A stretch of 64,000 bases of DNA. Source: Stictocephala bisonia. Its lineage: Eukaryota > Arthropoda > Insecta > Hemiptera > Membracidae. The stretch covers positions 124,001 to 188,000 of the forward strand of contig JAQJVL010000675.1 of NCBI GenBank assembly GCA_035578905.1, given 5' to 3'. Made by a program: the position numbers and the translations under genes. Position 1 is the first letter of the stretch; each line of letters opens with the position of its first letter. The notes under the pieces are model-generated. The model had not been told where the DNA came from and did no database searches. It was given only the letters and a program-made list of their open reading frames with translations. This document shows positions 49,501 to 61,500 of this stretch, one piece after another.

Positions 49501-52500
49501 GGCGATCCAAGGCGTTTTTGGAATAATAATTAATAGACGTTCGCCACGGATATATATATATTTTATTTGATGGAAAATAAATCAATAATGTTGTGTAACA
49601 AGCTGCTAGAACGCCATTACTATATTTTATATGAAATGATACAGTATTTTCTTACGTCAAATCATTGGACGATTCCCTGCTCAGATTAAAAAACAAAATA
49701 GACCTCAATTGACTCGCAAAAAATATACAATAATTTCAGTTCCGAAAAGGAGCTGAACGGTTCCTTGCACGTACTTATACTACAACCGAGTTGAACTTGC
49801 ACCTAGAAAAGATGGGACGTTCGATTCTTTTCTAGATAATCTTTTCTGGGGATATAAAGTGACCCATTCTCGAGACCCTTTTGATTGAGCAATATTATTG
49901 ATATGAACGAAAATATGCATAATTTGTACTGCGTACAGACTATTAGATTTGTAGCGGTAACAGCCCTTTCTTGTGTCATAAAGACACTAACCAGCACTTT
50001 TGTTTTATTCACTCTATTTTAGTTTAGGTTACAACTGACTAGTAGACTCGACAACCAACATGTGTGATCGAACTACGGTAACTATTTACAGTGATCGCTA
50101 CCTACCCAGCTCTGTTGTTCACTTTGACTTGAACTAGTTCAAATCATAATGAACGAACTCGTTCACTACGTCGACTAGTTCATTTGACTGTTGTCGTGTA
50201 CTACCTATTCTTAGGCGTATTGTTTAGTTCATAATTACGTGTACCAAACTGATAATGTATGATTAAAGGTAAAATAAAACACAAGGAAGCACACTTTTTT
50301 AATTCATAACTTATAAAACTGTTTACTCTTAAAACTAAATTAAGATGTAAATATGATATTTGGTGAAATACAACTACTCGATCGAACTTCGAGTAGTTTC
50401 GGAAGCTTCGAGCCGAGTTGGAGTAGTAAAATACTCAAAGTTTCAAGTACTCGCACACCCCTAGTTGCCACCAACCAATACACTCACTAGATGAACTAAC
50501 CACGAATAGCAATAAAGAACTGAATCACTGTAGCAAGGCAATCCATGTTGAGTGGTGGAGAGATCTGCTTCCTGCCTAGGTGGACTAGAGAAGGTGATTG
50601 GGAGGAGGAGTATGAAATATCCTACGATTTTTGAACAATTCTGTTAAGCTTTGAAAATATCTTTTCGTTGTTTTGATATTTCATCTGACAATCCTCCAAG
50701 CTAGTGTTCCGGGGGACAAGATAAAAAAACTCCCTCCAAGTGGAACTTCCAAGTGATATTTCACCCACCCCCCAATCACCTTCCCTAGCCCACTAGGCAT
50801 CGCTTGGAGGGAGTTGTCTCACCACTCACCAAGAATAGCCTTGCTACAGTGATTCAGTTCATCTTTGACATTCGTGGTGAGTGTAGATATTGGTGGCACA
50901 CAGTCCCCAGCCTGGTGGTACTGGAACACTGGTTAAGTTGGATATTTTTTCTATAGCCTGATCTGTGTATTGTCGAACATTTTCATACTTTGCATTTCAT
51001 ATTATGTTTTATATTTTGTTACAATTGTGTTATGTATGATAGTTTGTAAGAACATGTGACTTTCTTAAAGGTCAGCTGTAGTCTATAAGCATGTAATTTT
51101 TTTAGGTTTTCTTAAACTATTATGGGTTAAGAAATAAAGAAAAAACTAGTTGTATTTGTACTCTGAGGTAGTAAGTAACAACACCTGAAGACGATAAGAG
51201 TTTTTATACCTGTCGAAATTTTGTATTTGTTCCTTAGTGCCACGTTCCGGCTCATACTCAGTGGAGAAGGCTGGGGTAGGATGATCTTGAATGCTAAGTT
51301 TCACTGTTGTACCACTATAAACGACCCACAAGTTGATTTGAGTTTAGGGTGCCACTCCGTTGACTGTGTTGTGTAGTAGAAGGGCGGTCTAATGGGGAAT
51401 TCTCACTTCAGTCAAAAGTTGGTTGCTATCACTTGTGAGACTGATTATTATAGTTACCAGTGAAAATTCAGGCAAAGATAGTAACATACACTAAGTTGCA
51501 TATACCTAAATTAATCTTTTTTTTCAAAGAAAGATTTGTAAAACTAAATAATAGATAATTAAATCAATAATTGGAGGTATGAACACAAAATACCTAAGTC
51601 TAATCTCTACAGACTTTGTTTTGTTAAGTAACTGGTCACTAATTGTTTCCAGACAAAGTTTATATTGAAATTGTAACTTAATTTCCTGGCTGTAATTGTA
51701 TAGCCATAATCACCATAAAATTCGGATAAATACTCGTTATCCTTTTATAACTACTTAAAGATATTCGAAAATCCAAAGTAAAGTAATTTGGGAGACAGTT
51801 CAAATGAGAACAATGAACTTTTAATTGAAATCAAAGTAATATTTAAGTATACTCATATTTGTCTATCTCGGGTACTGACAGTCTAATATCTCACCATTTT
51901 GAGCAAATGATTAAAGAGAATCTCTCAATATAAATTTACCACAAGAAAATTTCTTAAAAAACACATTTAAAAAAAGGTCAAACCCCAAATGTACCTTTGT
52001 AGGTTGGCCTTCAAGAAACAGATCAATATAGCAATTTGCATATACAATAGACATCAATTAATTATAATATAGTAATTAATATGTAGGTGGCCATCGTGCT
52101 AGAAGAAAACATTAAACACCAAGAAAAATATATATAAAATAATTCCATCTAGACAACCTTACAACTATACAGACTAAATATACAGTAGACTCTGATGCTA
52201 TTTCTTTGTTGATCCAAGAGATGTCCCAGACGGCTGGCTGCTCAACACAATTCATTTACACAATAATAATGTCCTAAAGGCCTCAGTCCTGAAAGTCAAT
52301 TGAGCTTAACAAGTTCAAAAGTGAATACCAAGTTATTAGATAATTTATTGGTATTAATAATTCAAATAAAAAATCTGTGACTTATCGATAGTTGACATCC
52401 TGTAGTAAGTGCCTCAGAAGGGGGTGAGTGCCTCATCTATAGTTATCCTTAAGTATTTGGCATGTTCTACTCTTGTCAATTCAGGTATTTCTGCAGCTTT

Positions 52501-55500
52501 TTCCCTGTGTCTCCCTACAAATAGCTCCTGGCTTTATTTCTCATTCAGTACGAGATCATTTGAGATGCAGTACTCTAGTGCCATGTTGAGTGTGATGTAA
52601 GACTCAATTTCTAGGATTCCTGGTTCTTTGTTCTGCAGGAGGAGCACAGTATCGTCAGCATACATCAGAGATGCACATTAGCTACTGAGAAATCTGGGAA
52701 GGTCACTTACATAGATGGTAAATAGGATTGGACCTAATATAGATCCCTGGGAGACTCCTCTTTGTATAATCATTTTATTTGATCTAGCTTTGTGGATTGT
52801 GCTGGTGCTAGCTGATTTAATTTCGACTGCTTGTGTTCGGTTAGTAAGATAGCTTTTAAACCATTTTGCAGTCTGTCCCTTGAAACCTATTTTGCTAAGC
52901 TTTCTAAGAAGAGTGTCGTGGCATATGCTGTCAAAAGCTTTGCTGTAATCTAAAAATATAGCCGATGCAGTGTCTCCTACCTCTACAGCTTTGATGAGAT
53001 GCTCAGTAATCCTTATTATACCTGTAACAGTTGATCGTCCAGGCACAAACCCATGCTGTTCACTGGTTAGTAAGGAATTTGATTGATGTAGTGCATCAGT
53101 CTAGTCAGGGCAATTTTTTCAAAAATTTTGGAGAACGTAGGCAGGATTGATATAGGGCGGTAATTTTGTATACTAGTTTTATCTCCATTTTTAAATTTTG
53201 GGAAAATTTTGGCATTTTTTAGTTTGTTTGGAAAAACTGCTTGTGCAAAGGATTTATTTATTATATAAGTTAAAGGGCCAGTTAATTCATTTCCACAGAT
53301 TTTTAAAAGCTTGGAAGATATTTCATCATAGCCTGCTGATGTTTTTGACTTCAAAGCCTTTATAGTATTCAGACTTCTTTTTGATTCGTGGGCCTCAGGG
53401 TCAAGGAAGAGCTTGTCCTAGGTGTTCCAATTACAGTTTTCCTCCTATCTGTTGGTTGTGATAGTGTTTGTGTTGCTATGTTAACAAAGTAGGAATTAAA
53501 CTGCTCAGCAATGTTAGCAATGTTTGTTACCTCTGTTCCATTTATGTTCAATTTGATCTGTTCTATGGAGGATTGGTTAGATCTTCTGTCATTTTTATCA
53601 CTCTCCATACAGCCTTGATTTTATTGTCTGAGTTGTTGATGGAGTCTGAGTTTAGTTTTTTTTTTATAGCTCTTGAGGTATAGATCGTATTCTTTTTTCT
53701 TGGATGCGGCCAGAGCTTTGCTAGCAGTACTTCCGGTTAAATTGTACCAATTTGAGGCCTGTGTGAAGTAGTTTTTCTTTTGGATTGCTACTGGGTCGTC
53801 CTGAGCTTTATTGGATTTTGATTTTTTTAGGCGAGCTGTTTTAATTGGGCATGTCAAATCCAGGTAGTATGAAAGAATATTTGAGAAACAGTTGTAGGCC
53901 TCTTCTTCGGCACAGTCAGTGCTGTAAACGTCTTCCCACTGTTCCTTTTTTAGTTGAAGTTTGAGTGTCCGTAAAGTTTGGTCGTTCATTTGTCTGTATT
54001 TAGTAGTGGTAGCAGCTATCTTGTGATTGGGATTTTTTACTATGCAGATTTGCCCTGTGTGGTCTGATATATAATTTTCTATTACTTTTGTTGTTACTTT
54101 GTTAATGTGAAGATTTGTCGCTATAATGTCAATTGATGTTTTACTTCTGTGGGTTATCCTTGTAGGGGGTAGGAGGAGACGTACTATGTTGTGACTTAGT
54201 AGCATTTCTTGAAGTGCTTGTTCTTGTTTTTCATTTTTCTTGTTACTAGGTTTAAGACAATCCACGTTTATATCTCCCGTCATTATTATTGTGTTTCCTG
54301 TGGGTACTGTGTCTAAGAAGCTTGATATGGCATCTAAAGCATATTGGAAGTTTCGTTCTGGCCTGTATACTCCCAGTATGTATGTACTTTCTTTATTCAG
54401 AGTTAGTTTTATTGCTGCCAGTTCACACACAAGCTCAATACCAAAGCTGTCTGCATGAAGATTTGTTACCTCACATTTAGGTTGCTCAAAACAGTATATA
54501 GCAACACCTCCCTTCAGATGGTGTTCCCTACAAGAGGCTGCAACAAGTGTGTATCCTTTTATGATGGTATTTTCCAGGTTTTCTTTATTAAGTCCATGTT
54601 CCGTCAAGATGGCTATTTCGGGATTTATTTCATGGAGGTAGTTTTCTATCATATCTGTCTTATTTCTTAGCCGATCCATGTTTTGATGAAATATATTTAA
54701 ATCATCTGTTTTTTTAAGGTTGGTCTTGTGTTGAATATGGTTTGAGGGTTCATTGTTACCATTAGTGTTGTTGTTTTTCTCCATTCTTATTTCTGATCTT
54801 GATTTTGTTTGCTGTGTTCTAAAAAAACTTGAGTGTGTTCGGTCTGTGGAAAAAGCTGGTTGTTTGCAAGCGGAGATAGAGTAGTTGGTTGCAAGAGAGG
54901 TAGGGAGGGTTGAAAAGCAAGATTTACATTGCTGCTGTTTATTGAATCATTTCCTGCTTCTGAGTATCCATAGTGCCTTGTCATATGAGTCTTGTAGAAA
55001 TCTATGTTGTTACTTAAGAAATCTTCGTACTTTTCCCCTTCTTCTTTTATTTTGGAGTTTAAGGGGGTCCTAAAGTAAGCTTCATCTTATTTACTTTTGG
55101 GAGAGGTGGGGATAGTTCTGTAGCAGTGAGTTTATTTGCTGATGGAGCGATAACCTGAATAAGTTTTGATCTTCAGCGAGTAAATACTTCTTCTGATTGT
55201 GGTTTAGTTTGTATGATGGAGTTTTGATCTTCAGCGAGTAAATACTTCTTCTGATTGTGGTTTAGTTTGTATGATGGAGTTTTGATCTTCAGCGAGTAAA
55301 TACTTCTTTTGATTGTAGTTTAGTTTGTATGATGGAGTTTTGATCTTCAGCGAGTAAATACTTCTTTTGATTGTGGTTTAGTTTGTATGATGGAGTTTTG
55401 ATCTTCAGTGAGTAAATACTTCTTCTGATTGTGGTTTAGTTTGTATGATGGAGTTTTGATCTTCAGCGAGTAAATACTTCTTCTGATTGTGGTTTAGTTT

Positions 55501-58500
55501 GTATGATGGAGTTTTGATCTTCAGCGAGTAAATACTTCTTCTGATTGTGGTTTAGTTTGTATGATGGAGTTTTGATCTTCAGTGAGTAAATACTTCTTCT
55601 GATTGTGGTTTAGTTTGTATGATGGAGTTTTGCTATTTCTCCCTGACGTGGCAGTGTTCTCAGGTAAGTACTGGTCAAAGTATGGTTTGGTGTTATTTAA
55701 GAGAGTTTTGAGGTATTCTCTTGCAGTTTTTGCTTGCTCCGATAGTTTGTATGTAAGATGTTCATGGCTCTCCTCAATTTTACTTATCAGGCTGGTTTTT
55801 ATTTCAATTTCTTTTTCAAGTGTAGTTATGTTTGATTTTAATGTAAAATTTTCAGTTATAAGATTGTCATTGCTTAGTTTTATTTGGGTTACTTCAGCCT
55901 CAAGGTGTATTATTCTACTCCTCAGTAGAGAGTTGCACATTGACGTCGATGTAAACTGTAAAACAATCACGAATCAACCCAAGTGAGGGAGAAACATGTT
56001 GGTAGACCTTTTCTAAACGACAACTTTTGAGATTCGAAAAATAATTTTTATTGAACCGAAGCCTTATCAAACTTCTTTTTTTTATTCATAAGTTTATAAT
56101 TTAGCTGCCCAAAATCTTCACTGTATCACTAATTGGCACTTAGCTGATATTTCGGACTGCATCTCGTCGCCAATATCGGCTAGACCTATTGTATTAGCCG
56201 ACTACGTCAATGGTTTTCATTCGATTACACCAGGTTTTCATGAATTTCTCTTTATGAAATAATTATTTATCTGTTGTTCAGTGTAGCCTCATGTATCAAA
56301 GTAGTTTCATGTTGCACATATTTCATTATCAATCATAATTTAAAAACTAATTCATCCTAAGCGACTCAAAAAAATAAATTATTAGTAAACCTGCTTAGTT
56401 ATTATTGGCAATCTATTGAACTACAGTCTTTTGTCATCCAGATATTCAAATTTGATTATATAATTCAGAGCTTATTTCCGGTTAGCTGTAACTTTGTTAT
56501 TACTGAATTAAATACTCACAGATTTTAGATCCACTGTTCTTGGCTATAAGAGTGGATATATTATAGCCAATGTTTTGTTGAGAGGAGGCAAATCTGAAAG
56601 TAAATGACTGCATTTTGCGATGATACCTGGATTTTAGCATCAGTTTGGTTGGATGCAGCTTTTGCCAACAAGCTTCGCTACATTTTCGCGGTACACTTTG
56701 AACTGAACCACCAGATAAACATATCGGCTGGCTGTGAAACAGTATAATTGGCTTGCATAGAAAATCTGATCTGTGATATTAGTGAAGAGATCAAATATTT
56801 ATAATCCACGTTGTTTCAATTAATAATATACTTTCTTAATTTCTTACATAATTAGTTCTTAAAAAAAGGAAAAGGTTAAACAAAACAATGCCACGTAAAA
56901 ATGTATTTTGTTTTTGAAATTTGTAATATTTGATTATTGTATTGTTTTATCCCTAATAATTGTTGTCTTTTCAGGTTAAAATGTATTTGTAATAGTTAAT
57001 TAGATTGTATAGTAGTCTAAGTCCTTCCGAGTCACATATATCATTTTTTGTGCATGCTTAATGTTATTTTAAACTAATAGTGTTTTTCAGGTACATTATA
57101 TTTATTTTATTTATGATTAGTTAGTTTAATCTCATTTCAGTCTGATTTGAATGTTAATTTAATTGTGTTTTAACATTTGTTCGTTGATTTCATGACCTTG
57201 GCAGCGCCTAATTGGTTACATTAATTTAACCCTGTTAACATTTTTATAATTAGCAGAAGTTCATTTTGTTGTACCCCATTCTATATGATCTAGGTTAAAA
57301 TATAGATAATTATTAATGTAGATAAGTTTATTAATTTAAGAACGTAGTTTTATAACATGTTTGTGTAGATGTAATTTAGTTTTTAGCACTTGAAAAGTTT
57401 GGGTTCTACTATTGATTATATAAACCTACAATAGATAAACCATCTAATAGGTATATTTGTGGCAGTAATTTTGTTAGTTTGTGTGGCCCGCAACCACAGC
57501 TGGTTTAAACTGCATTACATTTACATGGAACTACACTAGCGCTCCACAATGGACCACAAAAACAGCTGATATTTTGAGACTCAAAATTTAACATTGGATG
57601 GGAAATCTATTTGTTTATAAAATCAATGGTTCTACCAAATCGAAACGTCGTGATAAAAATGTAGGAAGGCAGGAAGTAAAAAGTTTTATTTATCAAATGT
57701 TAACAGTTACAAACAACAAATCAAAATTGTTGAGTTCAGTTTAGATGTATATATTTACGAATCTGGCAAAACTCAACATAGGCCTAGGATGGTATTTGCC
57801 TTTTATAGTTGTCTTGGGTGAACAGGAAATCCTTCTGTAAATACTCGATACTCGAAAAAATGCCAACTACTCGATCTCAAAAATCACTACTTGCACACCA
57901 CTAGTGCAAATTTATGTCATTCAAATGTAATAGTTAAAAAGTCTTGGAACAATAGGTTGACATAATTCAATTTGTAAATATTGTACATATAAAGAATACA
58001 AACGTTTCTGGTTTTTGCTTTAAATTTATAACATTGTTACTCAGTGACACAAGAACTATTGCTGGAAATATCTTTAGTAGAGAATAAATATGCCTGTCAA
58101 ACTCAGTGTCAGTTAAAAATCACATCTTATTTTCACAATAATACATCTGTTATTTACTACAGTTGAAACGTACTCAGTTATGTTTTTAATTCTCAAGCTA
58201 CTCACAATCTTTAGTACTCAAAGTGAGACAGTGTTCCAATATGTCATAACATATATACATGACTTAATCATGGAACTTTATTTATCTTTTAGACAGTTAG
58301 GAATCTACAATTAACAATAGAACAGTAGAACAATTTATATATAAAAGGAACAACTTTGCATCTTATATAATCACAACTAATCCAGACATAACATGATTAC
58401 TATTTGGCTATTCAACATTTAACACTTCTAACTTTACATAACAATATTTAAAGTTTGTTTAATATAAGATTTTCAAAGTTCGTTGAATACAAATGTGAAA

Positions 58501-61500
58501 CAACAAAATACTCCAGCAATACTATTAAAACACAATTATACATAGCTCTGGGGTGGATGAAATCCCTTGTAAGTTACTAGGAGCGTGTAAGGATAAAATA
58601 GCTAAGCCACTTGTCATTTTAATAAATAAATCGTTTGAGCAAGGTGTTTTCCTGAGCCAGATAAAAACTTCAAAGGTTGTACCAATCTACAAAGCAGGTG
58701 AAAAGGACTTGGTAAAAAACTATAGGCCAGTGGCCGTTCAAAGTGTATTCTCGAAGTTGTTTGAAATTGTATTTTTAAGAAGATTGCTACCCTTTCTGGA
58801 AAGTAAGAACCTATTAAACGATAAGCAATATGGCTTCAGGAGAAATATGTGTACAATTGATGCAATTTTTGACTTGTTAATGAATTTGTATGAAAATCTT
58901 GATATCTTTGGAGACCAGTTATGTATTTTTTATGACATGACCAAGGCGTTTGACTTGATCTCTCATGACATACTTCTTAATAGGTTGGGCATTAAAAATG
59001 AATCTCTGAGGTGGATAGCCTCATATTTGAGTGACAGGAAGCAAATTGTTAGTGTTGGGCACTCAGGACAGGATGGTTTGAGTCGTCATTATCGTTCTGT
59101 CATCTCAACTTCAGTTAACACAAGGCTCGAATTTAGGCCCGATCCTGTATTTACTGTATGTGAATGATTTACCTGATTGTATATCGACTGGTAAAATTTG
59201 GCTATTTGCAGACGATGTCAGCCACCTGGTACAGGACAAAGACAGTGAGATGCTAAGGCTACAAGCACAAGAAGGGATAAATGAAATGAACAATTGGTGT
59301 AAAGAAAATAAATTAATATTAAATAGAGGAAAAACAAAGGCATTGAAATTTCATAATAGAAAAACACCAGATTCTGACCCCCTGCTACGTTTGGAAGGAT
59401 CAACTATTGCAATAGACACTTGTATAAAATACCTAGGCCTAAACATCAGCAATGACTTGAGATGGGAGCAGCACATCCAGCATATTTCATCACGACTAAC
59501 AACCGTCTGTTACATGGTACGACGCCTTAAATCTGTTGTTGATATAAACATATTATTGAAAGTTTATTTTGGGTGCTTCCAAAGCATTGTAAATTATGGT
59601 ATTGTCTTCTGGGGAAGCAGTCCCATGGCGCAACGCATTCTACTGTTGCAAAAAAGAGTAATTAGGCTGATGTTTAATGAACCATATCTTGCCCATTGCA
59701 AACCATTATTTGTTGAAGCCAAAATTCTTACTGTACCAGCGCTTTTCATACTAGAATCTGCTGTGATGGTCAAAAGGAAACCAGAAGTATTCAAGAGAAA
59801 TCAAGCCTTTCATAGCTATTCAACACGACAGAGAAAAAACGTTCATATGCCCCAAGTAAGCTCTAGCCTGGCAAAAGGTGGCCCTAAATATTTATGTAGC
59901 AAGATCTTCAACTCAGCACCACCTGAGGTCAGAAGCATCGAAGATATGGATAAATTCAAGGATAAATTCAAAGAGCACCTGTTGAAGAGGCCATATTATT
60001 CTGTGGAAGAATATTTTGAAGATGGATAGGCCAATAACATGACGACCATGGCGCAGTTGCGCTTCCAGTGGGAGGATTTCAAGTATCAAGTAAGTAAGTA
60101 TTATTTGCAAAAATTTAGTTTAAGGCAATTTATTTAAGTACCACTGATTAACAACCACTACTTCTGTGAACACCGTTATAGATTTATCAAATCAGAATAG
60201 TACATAAATCAATTTAATTTATGGCTGATCACCTGAGAGAAATTTACAAATTACTTACACATTTAAATAAACATTAAAAAAACAAAGAAAAAGTATTTTA
60301 CTGTGAGAAATAGATTTACAGTAAACTTCCAACAAGTGTAACTATCTGTGCATGAATAAAACTGCACCAAACTGTCTCTTGGTACAACAAATATTACAAG
60401 TTGACATTTAGAACCAATGTGAGATTATTTAATAAATATGGCAATATCAGTTTCAAATTGAGGGTTTGTAACCATCATAAATTTTAATTGGTCTCATCTC
60501 TTCACATAAACGATGCATAGACACTTGGAACGAGGGAAGAGGGCTCCAAGTTGACTCCACAGAAGCTTCCATCTGACAAACTGTAAATGAGGAAGCCAAC
60601 AGGCAGTGCTTGTGCTTATCAGTAGGGGATTGTCAGTCAAGCAACAGGATTGGAAGCTCCAGACTATCGGATCACTTAGGCATAGGCATAACTTCGCAAA
60701 GCGGCAATATCAAGGCCGAAATCAAAGAGGCAGTGCAACACTCCAATGTTAATCTAGGTATCTCGGCTGTTGAAGGTGCGCACATCAATGGATAAATCCT
60801 AGGTGATCAGGCTAAACTATATCTGAGCTGTGGCTAGAGAAACTTGAAATGCTAAATCAAAGCACTTTGAAGCAATGGAAATCTCCAATCATTTTCTACC
60901 AATCATGAACGTATTGTTCATGCTACAGGTTTTCTTACTCATTTTCTACCTGTTTAGTCAGTTCAATTTTGGATGGCTTTCTCAGTATCCAGATTTATGG
61001 TCATGAAGACTGCTTCTTGTTTAAGTGTTTTCCACAGTCTTTGTATCAACTATAAGTTGTAATAATTTTACCACACAGAACTCTAGATCATACAGATTTT
61101 AACCTTGCAGAGCTCAAGTTCTTATTAAAGATTTTCACCTTACAGAACTCTAGTTCATACAGATTTTTTTCAGATAAAGAAGGTTGATTCAATTTGTAGA
61201 TGTGTAAAAGAAGTTGAATTCCTGAGGTTCCTCAGATCTTGATTGTTGAATGTTTTGATATTTGATCAGTATTTGAGGATGCTTTGTTGAGTTAACAATT
61301 GGCCAATTTCCAGTAATTACTATATGCTTAAGTTTAAAACTGTTCAGTTAAATGAAACAACATATTCTTATACTTTTTGTTCTTGTTCAAATATTTAACT
61401 CAGAAATTATTTAACTCAGAAATATTATTATTAAATATTATTAAATATTTTAATATTTAACTCAGAAATGATGCATATCCAAGAGGGATTTATTCAGATT

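Larger units (their letters stand above)
45507..51235. mobile_element. Foldback (inverted-arm) retroelement-like unit, split by two later insertions
   Basis: The left arm is in three pieces: 45507-45759, 47538-47597 and 50472-50640. The right arm is continuous at 50750-51235. The arms are inverted copies once TTAA element 5 (45764-47533) and the hAT element (47598-50463) are subtracted. Outer arm parts carry CTGAAGA...hairpin...GAAA (right 51185-51217; left 45531-45566 in reverse), similar in plan to the Penelope-like arms at 30.6-31.5 kb, so a Penelope-type origin is possible. No coding sequence is left. Confidence 0.6.

Noticed and set aside
49221..49526. 101-codon plus-strand frame in the hAT element
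   Set aside because: No hAT or other domain; part of the same sequence is repeated in the second copy with differences that do not preserve a frame.
55168..55632. Regular repeats that could suggest a CRISPR array
   Set aside because: Units are head-to-tail with no unique spacers, inside a LINE ORF1 in a eukaryotic genome; it is a minisatellite.
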